Below, piece after piece: positions 7,470 through 16,469 of a stretch of 64,000 nt of DNA. How positions within the stretch are numbered: position 1 is the stretch's first letter; every line of letters begins with the position of its first letter. Source of the DNA: Micromonospora zamorensis (GTDB lineage Bacteria > Actinomycetota > Actinomycetes > Mycobacteriales > Micromonosporaceae); contig NZ_LT607755.1 of assembly GCF_900090275.1 (NCBI RefSeq), positions 992,001 through 1,056,000 of the forward strand, read 5' to 3'. The translations under genes were made by a program, and so were the position numbers. The notes beneath the pieces are model-generated. The model did not search any database and was not told where the DNA came from. It worked only from the letters and a program-made list of their open reading frames with translations.

Positions 7470-9917
7470 ATGCCCTCCGAACCAGTCCGGCGCACCGCCA
7501 CGACGTCCGTCCACCGGGCGGAACGCACGGTGTCCGACCGCTGGCAGCCCACTGGCTGCGAGGATGCGCAGGTGGGGGCCGAGCCGACCGAGTGCGTACC
7601 GGAGCAGCCGGCCCGCGCCCGCGTCCGGCGGTGGTGGGCGTGGGTGCCACTGTTCGGGCTCGGCATCGGGGTGCTGGCCGGGGCGGCGCTGCGGATCGCC
7701 GGCCGACCGGATGCGGCCAACCTGATCTGGGCGGCCGTCACGGTGGCCGCGCTGCTGCCGGCCGCCTGGTCGATGCTGCGCTCGCTGTGGCACCGGCACT
7801 TCGGCGTGGACGTGATCGCCGTGCTGGCCCTGGCCGGTGCGCTCGGCGTCGGAGAGTACCTGGCGGGAGCGGTCATCGCCGTGATGCTGGCGACCGGGCG
7901 GTCGTTGGAGTCGTACGCGCAGCGCCGGGCGACCCGCGACCTGCGGGCGTTGCTGGCGCGCGCTCCGCGTACCGCCCGTCGGCGGGGGCCCGACGGCGCG
8001 ATCGAGGTGGTGCCGCTGGACCAGGTGGCGGTGGCGGACCGGTTGCTGGTCGGCCCGGGGGACGTGGTGCCGGTCGACGGGACCGTCGACGAGGCGGCCA
8101 CGCTGGACGAGTCGGTGGTGACCGGGGAGTCGCGGCTGGTCCAGCGCGCCGCCGGGGAGGCGGTGGCCAGCGGTGTGGTCAACGCTGGCGCTGGGTTCGG
8201 CATGCGGGCGACGAAGAACGCGGCGCAGAGCACGTACGCCGGGATCGTTCGATTGGCCCAGGAGGCGACCGCCCGCAAGGCCCCGATGGTGCGGCTGGCC
8301 GACCGGTACGCCGCCGCGTTCGTGCCGTTCACGCTGGTCCTGGCCGGGTTGGGCTGGCTGCTCTCCGGCGACGTGGTCCGGGCGGTGGCGGTGCTGGTGG
8401 TGGCCACCCCCTGCCCGCTGCTGCTGGCCACCCCGATCGCGATCGTGTCCGGCCTGTCCCGGGTGGCCCGGCGCGGGGTCCTGGTCCGCGACGGTGGCGC
8501 GCTGGAGCTGCTCGGCCGGGCACGGACGCTGCTGGTGGACAAGACCGGCACGCTGACCGCCGGCCGTCCGCGCGCCGCCGACACGGTCGTCGCACCGGGT
8601 GGTGACCGTGACGAGGTCCTGCGCCTCGCGGCCTCGGTCGAGCAGTTGTCTCCGCACGTGCTGGCCACCGCGCTGGTTCGGCAGGCTCGCGATCGTGGGC
8701 TGACACTGACCGAGCCGACTGGCGTCACCGAGGAACCGGGACGGGGAGTCAGCGGCCGGGTCGACGGGCGCCTGGTCCGGGTCGGTCAGTTCACCGGGGA
8801 GCTGCCCGAGTGGGCGGACCGGGCGCGGGCCCGCACCGAGCTGGCCGGTTGGTCCGCGGTGTGGGTCAGCGACGAGGGTGGACCGCTCGGCGCGATTCTG
8901 CTGGAGGATCCGGTGCGCCCCGACGCTCGCCGGACCGTACGCCGGCTGCGTGCGGCGGGGCTGCGGCGGATCGTGCTGGTCACGGGCGACCAAGCAGCCA
9001 CCGCCGCGCAGGTCGCGGCGATGGTCGGGGTGGACGACGTGCTTGCCCGCTGCACGCCGCAGGAGAAGGTGGCCCGGGTCCGGGCGGAGGCCGACCGGGC
9101 GGTCACCGTGATGGTCGGTGACGGGGTGAACGACGCTCCGGCGCTGGCTGAGGCGCACGTGGGCGTGGCGATGGGTGCGACCGGCGCGAGCGCCTCGGCG
9201 GACGTGGCGGACGCGGTGCTCACCGTGGACCGGCTGGACCGGCTCGCCGACGCGGTGGAGATCGCCCGGTACGCCCGGCGGATCGCCGTGCAGAGCGCCA
9301 CCGTCGGGATGGGCTTGGCGGTGCTGGCGATGGTCGTGGCGGCGGTCGGTCGGCTGCCCCCGGTAGCTGGCGCGTTCCTCCAGGAGGGTATCGACGTGCT
9401 GGTGATCCTCAACGCGCTGCGGGCACTGCGCGGAGGGCTGCGCCGGCGCGACGTCCCGCCGCGTACCCGGGAGTTGCTCGCCCACTACGCGGCGGAACAC
9501 CAGGCGGTCCGCGACGTGCTGGCCGGGTTGCGGGACACCGCGGACCTGGTCGCCACCGACCCGGCTTCGCCGAGGTGCCTGCCGGCGGTACGCGAGACGC
9601 ACCGCCGGCTGACCGAGCGGGTGCTGCCGCACGAGGCTGCCGAGGAGCGACAGCTGTACCCGGCGCTGGCCGACCCGCTGGGCAGCGGCGAGGCGACCTC
9701 GACGATGAGCCGGGCGCACGTGGAGATCCACCGCCAGGTGGACCTGCTCGACGCCCAGCTCGCCCAGACCGCCGACGGCCGGCTACGCCCGGACCAGGTC
9801 GCCGACCTGCTGGCCACCCTCTACGGCTTGGACGCGGTGCTCCGCCTGCACCTGGCTCAGGAAGAGGAGGAGTTCTTCTCCCTCGACCCGTCCGACCCGG
9901 CGCCCGTGCGCCGGTAA
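7470..9917 (+). CDS. P1B-5-type metal-transporting ATPase with C-terminal hemerythrin domain
   Basis: An 815-residue P-type ATPase. The membrane ion site is TPC (T313-P314-C315, within VVATPCPLLLATP). The phosphorylation site is DKTGTLT (D357), the actuator loop carries VTGES, and the hinge carries MVGDGVNDAPAL. After the last membrane helices, about residues 670-815 form a His/Glu-rich helical hemerythrin-like domain (HYAAEHQAV, VLPHEAAEERQLYP, HVEIHRQV, HLAQEEEEFF). TPC plus a hemerythrin tail defines P1B-5 ATPases, known from Sinorhizobium Nia and an Acidothermus homologue, linked to Ni/Fe export and oxygen sensing. The start is uncertain: GTG 7572, with GAGGA upstream, would leave room for a promoter downstream of the DosR-like box. 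It resembles mycobacterial CtpF-type context. Confidence 0.9.
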   Translation: MPSEPVRRTATTSVHRAERTVSDRWQPTGCEDAQVGAEPTECVPEQPARARVRRWWAWVPLFGLGIGVLAGAALRIAGRPDAANLIWAAVTVAALLPAAWSMLRSLWHRHFGVDVIAVLALAGALGVGEYLAGAVIAVMLATGRSLESYAQRRATRDLRALLARAPRTARRRGPDGAIEVVPLDQVAVADRLLVGPGDVVPVDGTVDEAATLDESVVTGESRLVQRAAGEAVASGVVNAGAGFGMRATKNAAQSTYAGIVRLAQEATARKAPMVRLADRYAAAFVPFTLVLAGLGWLLSGDVVRAVAVLVVATPCPLLLATPIAIVSGLSRVARRGVLVRDGGALELLGRARTLLVDKTGTLTAGRPRAADTVVAPGGDRDEVLRLAASVEQLSPHVLATALVRQARDRGLTLTEPTGVTEEPGRGVSGRVDGRLVRVGQFTGELPEWADRARARTELAGWSAVWVSDEGGPLGAILLEDPVRPDARRTVRRLRAAGLRRIVLVTGDQAATAAQVAAMVGVDDVLARCTPQEKVARVRAEADRAVTVMVGDGVNDAPALAEAHVGVAMGATGASASADVADAVLTVDRLDRLADAVEIARYARRIAVQSATVGMGLAVLAMVVAAVGRLPPVAGAFLQEGIDVLVILNALRALRGGLRRRDVPPRTRELLAHYAAEHQAVRDVLAGLRDTADLVATDPASPRCLPAVRETHRRLTERVLPHEAAEERQLYPALADPLGSGEATSTMSRAHVEIHRQVDLLDAQLAQTADGRLRPDQVADLLATLYGLDAVLRLHLAQEEEEFFSLDPSDPAPVRR

Positions 9918-9920
9918 CCC

Positions 9921-9958
9921 CGGCCGGGCCGCTCTGCCCACGGGCGCGGCCCAGGCCG
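9921..9958. terminator. Hairpin between convergent ATPase and stress-protein genes
   Basis: CGGCCGGGCCGC pairs with GCGGCCC-A-GGCCG (one bulged A), with a further GCCC/GGGC inner stem. It lies in the 48-base gap between two convergent genes, so it can serve both strands. No U-tract follows, as is usual in this GC class. Confidence 0.6.
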
Positions 9959-9965
9959 ATGGATC

Positions 9966-10823
9966 TCAGCGTTCCCGGACCACCGCCACCGGGCAGTTGG
10001 CGTGCTGGATGAGCTGTTGGCTGACCGAGCCGAGCAGCATCCCGGCCAGCCCGCCCCGGCCCCGGCTGCCGACCACCACCAGCCGCGCGTCGCGACTCGC
10101 CTCGATCAGCATCGCCGCCGGGCTGGTCGGGACCAGGTCGACAGTCACGGCCAGATCGGGGAACGTCCGCCGCCACGGCTCCAGCGACTGCTCCACAGCG
10201 GCCTGCTCGTCGGGCACACCGGCCGCCCCGCCGGGGCCCGGTGTCCAGGCGTGCAGGACGCGCAGCGGCACCTGGCGTTGCGCCGCCCGTTCGGCCGCGA
10301 AGCCGAGCGCCACCAGCGACGGTCCCGAGCCGTCCACACCGACGGCCACCCGGCCGGTCGACGCGTCGACCGGAGCGCTGCCGACCCCGTCCCGGACCAC
10401 GACGACCGGGCAGTGGGCGTGCGCGGCGACCGATATCGCCGTCGACCCGGCCAGCAGACCACCGAAGCCACCGTGACCCCGGCTGCCGAGCACCAGCATG
10501 CCCGCCTCCGCTGAGCGTTCCTGCAACACCAGGGCGGGCGGCCCGTCGTACACCTCGCCGGTGATCCGCAGGCCCGGGTTCGCGGCGGCGGCGTCGGCCG
10601 CCGCCTTGCGGACCAGCTCCTCGACCTGCCGGCGGGCGGTGTCGTCCGGCCAGACCCCGGGCGCCACGCCGGGGCCGACCCAGCTGGCCACGGTCAACCA
10701 CTCGAAGACGTACGCCAGCCGCACCGGTTGGCCGCTGTGCCGCGCCTCCTCCAGCGCCCAGTCGAGAGCCACCGAGGCGTCGGTCGAGCCGTCGTAGCCG
10801 ACCAGGATCTCCGCGTCGCGCAC
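9966..10823 (-). CDS. Universal stress protein, two tandem UspA domains
   Basis: A 285-residue protein with two UspA domains. Each carries the ATP-binding pattern G-x2-G-x9-G-S/T: GSRGHGGFGGLLAGST near residue 125 and GSRGRGGLAGMLLGSV near residue 265. Each domain begins with the DGS strand-loop (VGYDGSTDAS and VGVDGSGPSL). Start GTG 10823 has AAGGAG six bases upstream. Proteins of this type bind ATP and modulate survival under hypoxia or energy stress; the exact target is unknown. It follows phosphoketolase by 11 bases and is almost certainly co-transcribed with it. The pairing of tandem Usp, phosphoketolase and nearby Acg and P1B-5 genes resembles a dormancy regulon. Confidence 0.93.
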   Translation of the reverse strand: MRDAEILVGYDGSTDASVALDWALEEARHSGQPVRLAYVFEWLTVASWVGPGVAPGVWPDDTARRQVEELVRKAAADAAAANPGLRITGEVYDGPPALVLQERSAEAGMLVLGSRGHGGFGGLLAGSTAISVAAHAHCPVVVVRDGVGSAPVDASTGRVAVGVDGSGPSLVALGFAAERAAQRQVPLRVLHAWTPGPGGAAGVPDEQAAVEQSLEPWRRTFPDLAVTVDLVPTSPAAMLIEASRDARLVVVGSRGRGGLAGMLLGSVSQQLIQHANCPVAVVRER

Positions 10824-10834
10824 GTCGTTCTCCT

Positions 10835-13228
10835 TCAGGGGTTGGTCGGGTCGGTTTCGCGGACCCAGCGCCACTCGGCGACCTGCGGGTCGTCCTCGCC
10901 GTACTGGCGGGTGTAGTCGCGGGCAGCCTGTCGGGCATCGACCATCCGTTGGCGCAGGTGCGCGGCCCGGGCGCCCAACCCGGGCACCCGGTCGATGACG
11001 TCGATGACCAGGTGGAAGCGGTCCAGGTCGTTGAGCATCACCATGTCGAACGGTGTGGTGGTGGTGCCCTCCTCCTTGTAGCCGCGCACGTGCAGGTTGT
11101 CGTGGTTGGTACGCCGGTAGGTGAGTCGGTGGATCAGCCACGGGTAACCGTGGTACGCGAAGATGATCGGCCGGTCCGGGGTGAAGATGGTGTCGAATTC
11201 CTTGTCCGGCAGGCCGTGCGGGTGTTCGGTGTCCGGCTGGAGTCGCATCAGGTCGACGACGTTGACCAGTCGCACCTTCAGCTCCGGCAGGTGCTGGCGC
11301 AGCAGTTCGGCGGCGGCCAGCGTCTCCAGGGTGGGCACGTCCCCGCAGCAGGCGAGCACCACGTCCGGCTCGCTGCCGTCGTCGTTGCTGGCCCAGTCCC
11401 AGATGCCCAGGCCGCGGCGGGTGTGCTGGATCGCCTCGGTCATCGTCAGCCAGTTCGGCGACGGCTGCTTGCCGGCCACCACCACGTTGATGTAGTGCCG
11501 GCTGCGTAGGCAGTGGTCCATCGTGGCGAGCAGGGTGTTGGCGTCCGGCGGCAGGTAGACCCGGACCACCTCGGCCTTCTTGTTGACCACGTGGTCGATG
11601 AAGCCCGGGTCCTGGTGCGAGAAGCCGTTGTGGTCCTGCCGCCAGACATGGCTGGACAGCAGGTAGTTCAGCGAGGCGAGCGGCTGCCGCCAGGGGATGG
11701 CCCGGGTCACCTTCAGCCACTTGGCGTGCTGGTTGAGCATCGAGTCGACGATGTGGATGAACGCCTCGTAGCTGGTGAACACGCCGTGCCGGCCGGTCAG
11801 GAGATAACCCTCCAACCAGCCCTGGCACAGGTGCTCGGAGAGCACCTCCATGACCCGGCCGTCGGGCGAGAGGTGGTCGTCGCCGGGCACGGTCGCGGCC
11901 ACCCACGCCCGGTCGGTCACCTCGAAGGCGGCGCCCAGTCGGTTGGAGGCGACCTCGTCCGGGCCGAACAGTCGGAACGTCTGCGGGTTGGCGCTGATCA
12001 CGTCGCGGATCCACGGGCCGAGAACGCCGGTCGCGCCGGCCATCGGGGTGCCCGGCTCGGGGACCTCCACGCCGTAGTCGCGGAAGTCGGGCAGGGCCAG
12101 GTCACGCAGCACCAGGCCGCCGTTGGTGACCGGGTTGGCGCTCATCCGCCGGTCACCGCGCGGCGGCAGCGTCCGCAGCTCGTCGACCGGTGCGCCGGTG
12201 GCGTCGAACAGCTCCTCCGGCCGGTAGCTGCGCAGCCACTGCTCCAGCTCGGCCAGGTGCGCCGGGTTGTCGCGTACGCCCGACAGCGGCACCTGGTGGG
12301 CGCGGTAGGTGCCCTCCACCTGGGTGCCGTCGACCTCGGCGGGACCGGTCCAGCCCTTCGGCGTCCGCAGGATGATCATCGGCCAGCGGGGGCGTTCGAC
12401 GACGCCACCGGAGCGGGCCCGCCGCTGGATCTCGGCGATCTCGTCCAGTGCCCGGTCCATCGTCGCGGCGAGCGTGCCATGCACCTGCGCCGGGTCGTCG
12501 CCGGCCACCACGTACGGCTGGTAGCCCGAGCCGCGCATGAGGTCGAGCAGGTCGGCCTCGGGGATCCGGGACAGCACGGTCGGGTTGGCGATCTTGTAGC
12601 CGTTGAGGTGCAGGATGGGCAGCACCGCCCCGTCGCGGGCCGGGTTGAGGAACACGTTGGAGAGCCAGCTGCCGGCCAGTGGCCCGGTCTCCGCCTCACC
12701 GTCGCCGATCACACAGGCCACCACGAGGTCCGGGTGGTCGAACGCGGCGCCGTAGGCGTGGCTCAGCGCGTACCCCAACTCACCGCCCTCGTGGATCGAA
12801 CCTGGCACGTCCGCCGCCACGTGGCTGGGGATGCCGCCCGGGAAGGAGAACTGGCGGAACAGCTTGGACATCCCGGCCTCGTCGCGCGCCACGTCGTGGT
12901 AGCGCTCGGACCAGGTGCCCTCCAGCCAGGTGTTGGCCACGATGGCCGGGCCGCCGTGGCCGGGGCCGGTGACCAGCATGGCGTTGAGGTCGCGGGCGAC
13001 GATCACCCGGTTGAGGTGGGCGTAGATCAGGTTGAGGCCGGGGCTGGTGCCCCAGTGGCCGAGCAGCCTCGGCTTGATGTCGTCGACTGTCAACGGCTCC
13101 CGCAGCAGCGGGTTGTCCAGCAGGTAGATCTGCCCGACGGTGAGGTAGTTCGCGGCGCGCCAGTAGGCGTCCAGCCGGCGCAGCTCGTCTTCGGTCAGAG
13201 GGCTGTGCAGGTCAACAGCGGAGTCCAT
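10835..13228 (-). CDS. xfp: Xylulose-5-phosphate/fructose-6-phosphate phosphoketolase
   Basis: A 797-residue thiamine-diphosphate enzyme of the length usual for phosphoketolases. It cleaves xylulose 5-phosphate (and often fructose 6-phosphate) to acetyl phosphate plus an aldose phosphate in the cytoplasm. Diagnostic stretches are [11 protein letters not shown] near residue 45, TGPGHGGPA near 80, [17 protein letters not shown] near 145, and the ThDP/Mg motif [15 protein letters not shown] near 175. The start ATG 13228 (MDSAVDL) is preceded by GAGAGG. No acetate kinase or phosphotransacetylase gene is adjacent. Linkage to a universal stress protein suggests a role in overflow or low-oxygen carbon flow. 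The leader of about 190 bases contains a DosR-like box and a possible promoter element. Confidence 0.97.
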   Translation of the reverse strand: MDSAVDLHSPLTEDELRRLDAYWRAANYLTVGQIYLLDNPLLREPLTVDDIKPRLLGHWGTSPGLNLIYAHLNRVIVARDLNAMLVTGPGHGGPAIVANTWLEGTWSERYHDVARDEAGMSKLFRQFSFPGGIPSHVAADVPGSIHEGGELGYALSHAYGAAFDHPDLVVACVIGDGEAETGPLAGSWLSNVFLNPARDGAVLPILHLNGYKIANPTVLSRIPEADLLDLMRGSGYQPYVVAGDDPAQVHGTLAATMDRALDEIAEIQRRARSGGVVERPRWPMIILRTPKGWTGPAEVDGTQVEGTYRAHQVPLSGVRDNPAHLAELEQWLRSYRPEELFDATGAPVDELRTLPPRGDRRMSANPVTNGGLVLRDLALPDFRDYGVEVPEPGTPMAGATGVLGPWIRDVISANPQTFRLFGPDEVASNRLGAAFEVTDRAWVAATVPGDDHLSPDGRVMEVLSEHLCQGWLEGYLLTGRHGVFTSYEAFIHIVDSMLNQHAKWLKVTRAIPWRQPLASLNYLLSSHVWRQDHNGFSHQDPGFIDHVVNKKAEVVRVYLPPDANTLLATMDHCLRSRHYINVVVAGKQPSPNWLTMTEAIQHTRRGLGIWDWASNDDGSEPDVVLACCGDVPTLETLAAAELLRQHLPELKVRLVNVVDLMRLQPDTEHPHGLPDKEFDTIFTPDRPIIFAYHGYPWLIHRLTYRRTNHDNLHVRGYKEEGTTTTPFDMVMLNDLDRFHLVIDVIDRVPGLGARAAHLRQRMVDARQAARDYTRQYGEDDPQVAEWRWVRETDPTNP

Positions 13229-13323
13229 GCTGCGTAAGCCTCTCGCGAAATCGGGGACGTCGCATCCGGTGTCCCGGGTTGTCCCGGCCACGTCCAGCTT
13301 CGTCGCCGCCGAGAGGATGGGGC

Positions 13324-13340
13324 AGGGCCGTTGGTCCCCG
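13324..13340. promoter_or_regulatory. DosR/DevR-like box upstream of phosphoketolase
   Basis: AGGGCC-GTTG-GTCCCCG has the same architecture as the box at 7436-7455 (GGGCC-N4-GTCCC), 97-112 bases upstream of the phosphoketolase start. Two such boxes beside dormancy-type genes in one window support a shared regulator, but both are by-eye matches. Confidence 0.5.
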
Positions 13341-13420
13341 CTGGTGCGGACGTGTGTCCCGCCTGGCGCGATGGAGGCCGGTCCGCGAACGGCCCCACCT
13401 CCCCGCGCCGCCACATCTTC

Positions 13421-13438
13421 CCTGACCGAGGGTAGTCG
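13421..13438 (-). promoter_or_regulatory. Shared 18-bp promoter-like element, phosphoketolase copy
   Basis: On the minus strand this reads CGACTACCCTCGGTCAGG, identical at 17 of 18 bases to 17376-17393 upstream of the other universal stress gene. It contains a TAnnnT-type -10 (TACCCT). It may be a common promoter core, about 195 bases before the phosphoketolase start. Confidence 0.45.
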
Positions 13439-13631
13439 CGTCGGTGCGTCGACGGGGTCGGATCGGCGCTGCGTGAAGGCCGTCGGGGACGTGGTCCGCT
13501 CTGGCCGGACCCGCCCGTGGGCCCACCTCGGCTTTCGCTACGTGGGGTGGCTGGGCCGGGGAGACCAACGACTGTGATCGATTCGAGACTTGTAGATCTA
13601 TGAATTTTACACAAAGATCATCGATGTAAAG

Positions 13632-13659
13632 AACTGACGACCGACAACTGACGACGGAC
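13632..13659. repeat. Tandem 14-base direct repeat
   Basis: Two adjacent 14-base copies, AACTGACGACCGAC and AACTGACGACGGAC, differ at one base. They lie about 150 bases upstream of the SGNH hydrolase start and could be regulator half-sites in head-to-tail arrangement. Confidence 0.5.
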
Positions 13660-13809
13660 CATCGACGGCGTACGTCGAGGCGAGCGTCGGATCCCCTACT
13701 TGTCCCAGGTCAGGCAGCGGGTGGGCCTGGAAGTCCGGCGCGATGATCCGTCGAAGTCGACTTCCCGATTCCACCCAGCGCACCATGATCGGACAGAAAG
13801 AAGTCCTCC

Positions 13810-16416
13810 ATGTCTCATTCCCATAGTCGATCATGGGTGCACAAAAATAGGCGGCACGGCACCCGTCTCACGGCGTTCTTCCTTGCGTTGGTGCTGGTTG
13901 TGGCCGGCTCCACCAATATTGGCGTGACCCAGGCGGCCGCCGCCCCAGCGGATGCCGCGTGCTCCGTGCACGGCTCGTCCTTCGACGTCAAGCCGGTCGA
14001 GGCGGATGGTATGGGGCTGCGCGTGGGCTGCGCGCGCGACTCCGGGCAATTCCGGCAGTTGGCCAACAATGACGACGATGTCGTGGCGATCCTGGACTTC
14101 AATCCTGTGCAGCGCCCTGAGCAATTTCACGAGCTCCTGCTGCAGAAGGTCGCGGTCTTCCATCGCGACCAGACCCAAGGAGGGCTCTCCCTAGGTGAGT
14201 CTTTCGCTCGGCAAGCCCGAGAGAGCGGGATGGGCTACTACTCGGGGCCGACCGACACCACGTTCGGCGGAAGCATCCAGGCTCTCGGCAACAGCATAGT
14301 GATCGTGGTGCCGGTAGCGGACATCGGCACTACGGGCTTCTGGGATTCCTTCTGGAAGGCGCTGGTGGCCAGCCTCGTCACGGCGGCAGTATCGATCACG
14401 ATCGGTGGCATTTGCCTAGCCGCCTTCAATGTGGGGGCTCCGCTCGCTGCACCGTTCTGCCTTTCTCTCGGTGGGGCCATTGGCGGAGGTGTGGGCGGGA
14501 TAGTGCATGTAGCCCTGAAGCAGGAGCCGTTTGACTTCGACGCTTGGGCTGAGATACTGGCGGCCACAGTGGCTGGCGCTCTCTTGGGCTATGGCGCCGG
14601 GAGAGCACTGGAGAAACTCGCCCAGACCACACGGCCGATCATTGCCGAGGCCCAAAAGATCCTGCGAGAATTCGCGGATAAATACATTCCCTGGCGAGCT
14701 CCTCTGACTTTCCTTGCTAATGCGTTTACACCGGAGCTCGCCGACATTTTTTTCAACGCGGTCGCGCGGTTGCTCCGGGCCGTCAGCCCATCGACGGAAG
14801 GCCAGGTCGGGGCTCTCAGGGTCATGGTGGTCGGCGATTCGATGTCCCAGGGTGCCGAGGGTGACTGGACTTGGCGCTACCGGCTGTGGGACTGGTTCAG
14901 AGCTCAGAATGTCGCTGTCAACTTCGTCGGTCCCTACTACGGCACCACGCCCCCTGCGGAAGCAACCGGTCCGACTCCGCCGCGTTTGCAAGGGGTTCCC
15001 GCCCCTGGGGAGGGCATTCCTCGCGTCTGGGGGCAGTACGCCGCAGGAGCGCCGGCCTTCGACTCCGACCACTTCGCGGTATGGGGCCGCCAAGCGGCCC
15101 AGGTCAAGAACGAAATCCGTACGCAGGTAGCGGAGCACAAGCCCGACCTGCTCCTGGTCGGCCTAGGGTTCAACGACCTGGGCTGGTTTGTCGACAACCC
15201 CGACGGGACCATCGCCAGCATGAGGACGCTGGTGAGCGAGGCCCGTGCCGCCAATCCCAACATCAAGTTGGCCCTGGCCAACATCCCTCAGCGCACCCGG
15301 CTCGGTGTCAACCCGAACCTTCCAGTCAACACCGACCGCTACAACACACTGCTGGCCACCTCGATCCCGTCGTGGAGCACCAGCCAGTCCCCTGTGGCAT
15401 TGGTCGACTGGCGGGCGAACTACGCCTGCGGGCCCGACAGCTGTCCGGACGGCTACGACGGGCTGCACCCCAACGCCCGCGGCGAGTTCAAGATCGCCCA
15501 GGCGTTCGAACGCACCCTCGTCAACAACTTCCGCATCGGGACCAGCGTGCCCGCCATCCCCAACACCATTCCGGCGCGGCCGACCCCCGTGCCGAGAAAC
15601 GTCGTCGTCGAGCCCGGCCCCCAGGGCCTCAAGGTGACGTGGGATGCGGTCTTCGGTGCCCACGGATACACCGTTCGGTCCCGTCTTGTCGGCTCCGCGG
15701 AGTGGGGCGAGTCCAGGGCGGCGACCAACCGCCACGACACGCTCTCTCCCCACGGCCTGAAGTGGGAATACCAGGTCCGCACCGACAACGGCGACACCGA
15801 TGACCAGAAATCCGCTTGGACGTCCCCGACGGCGCCCATGGTGGCGAGCCCGACGGCTCCTCCGGGTCCGGCGCAGATCGTCACCCGGGCCACCAGCACC
15901 GGCTTCGACATCACCTGGGGCGAAACCGTCGGGGCGGTCGAACGTTACGGGGTCATCTACTGGGACCAGGACGATCCGGGCGCATTCCTCGGTGCCGTCG
16001 GAATCAGGGGTCACGCGGCCCATATCGACGGTCTGAAAGTCGGCCACCGTTATCTCGTCTCGGTATCGAGTTGGGACACCAGCGGCGGTGGAGGGGTGCC
16101 AAATCCCGGCCGCCCTGTCCTGGTCGGCGGCGGAACCCCCGCGGCGCCGAGCGGCCTGAAGGCCAATGCCCTCGACGCCTCAAGCGTCTATCTCACCTGG
16201 AACAAATCCACCGGTGCGGCCGGCTATCGCGTCTGGGTCCGCAACCCCATTGATGGCAGTGAGATGACAGCCAGTGATCAGATCATCATGGAAACGACCT
16301 GGGGCGTCGGGTTCCTGATCTACGGTGCCTTGAACTACGAATTCTGCGTCACCGCCGTCAACGGTGCGTTGGAAAGCGGAATGTCCAACTGCGTGAAGCC
16401 CGTGGGATCGTCCTGA
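13810..16416 (+). CDS. Secreted SGNH/GDSL-type hydrolase with C-terminal fibronectin type III modules
   Basis: An 868-residue protein. Residues 1-46 form a long signal peptide (basic region, hydrophobic core FFLALVLVVAG, AxA near 44). Residues 50-175 are of unknown family. Residues 180-265 hold Gly/Ala-rich hydrophobic segments resembling glycine-zipper helices. The SGNH domain spans about 335-575: VVGDSMSQG (Ser344), GLGFNDLGW (Asn455) and DGLHPN (Asp550, His553) give the catalytic Ser, Asn and His. Three FN3-like modules follow (about 585-868). It probably de-esterifies an extracellular or envelope polymer. A 120-base sample at 14041-14160 is 58% GC, well below neighbours, and rare codons are frequent, suggesting acquisition. 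RBS (AAGAAG) is weak but well placed. Confidence 0.85.
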   Translation: MSHSHSRSWVHKNRRHGTRLTAFFLALVLVVAGSTNIGVTQAAAAPADAACSVHGSSFDVKPVEADGMGLRVGCARDSGQFRQLANNDDDVVAILDFNPVQRPEQFHELLLQKVAVFHRDQTQGGLSLGESFARQARESGMGYYSGPTDTTFGGSIQALGNSIVIVVPVADIGTTGFWDSFWKALVASLVTAAVSITIGGICLAAFNVGAPLAAPFCLSLGGAIGGGVGGIVHVALKQEPFDFDAWAEILAATVAGALLGYGAGRALEKLAQTTRPIIAEAQKILREFADKYIPWRAPLTFLANAFTPELADIFFNAVARLLRAVSPSTEGQVGALRVMVVGDSMSQGAEGDWTWRYRLWDWFRAQNVAVNFVGPYYGTTPPAEATGPTPPRLQGVPAPGEGIPRVWGQYAAGAPAFDSDHFAVWGRQAAQVKNEIRTQVAEHKPDLLLVGLGFNDLGWFVDNPDGTIASMRTLVSEARAANPNIKLALANIPQRTRLGVNPNLPVNTDRYNTLLATSIPSWSTSQSPVALVDWRANYACGPDSCPDGYDGLHPNARGEFKIAQAFERTLVNNFRIGTSVPAIPNTIPARPTPVPRNVVVEPGPQGLKVTWDAVFGAHGYTVRSRLVGSAEWGESRAATNRHDTLSPHGLKWEYQVRTDNGDTDDQKSAWTSPTAPMVASPTAPPGPAQIVTRATSTGFDITWGETVGAVERYGVIYWDQDDPGAFLGAVGIRGHAAHIDGLKVGHRYLVSVSSWDTSGGGGVPNPGRPVLVGGGTPAAPSGLKANALDASSVYLTWNKSTGAAGYRVWVRNPIDGSEMTASDQIIMETTWGVGFLIYGALNYEFCVTAVNGALESGMSNCVKPVGSS

Positions 16417-16423
16417 CCGTTGT

Positions 16424-16455
16424 GCTGTGGCGCGGTCGGGTGACCGCGCCACAGC
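16424..16455. terminator. Perfect 14-bp hairpin between convergent genes
   Basis: GCTGTGGCGCGGTC, loop GGGT, then the exact complement. It starts 8 bases after the SGNH hydrolase stop and ends 15 bases before the convergent stress gene stop, so it probably terminates both. Confidence 0.8.
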
Positions 16456-16469
16456 CATGCGGCCCCGGG

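Larger units (their letters stand above)
13229..13809. other. Long divergent intergenic region before phosphoketolase and SGNH genes
   Basis: About 580 bases without a gene. The left part is GC-rich and holds the phosphoketolase leader and promoter signals. The right part (13560-13640) is unusually AT-rich for this genome and holds an inverted repeat TTTACA ... TGTAAA (13606-13611 and 13625-13630) plus a tandem direct repeat. The AT-rich part probably contains the promoter of the SGNH hydrolase. Confidence 0.5.

Noticed and set aside
13484..13498. Third DosR-like box (GGGGACGTGGTCCGC)
   Set aside because: Half-sites are one base too close and one half is incomplete; not counted.
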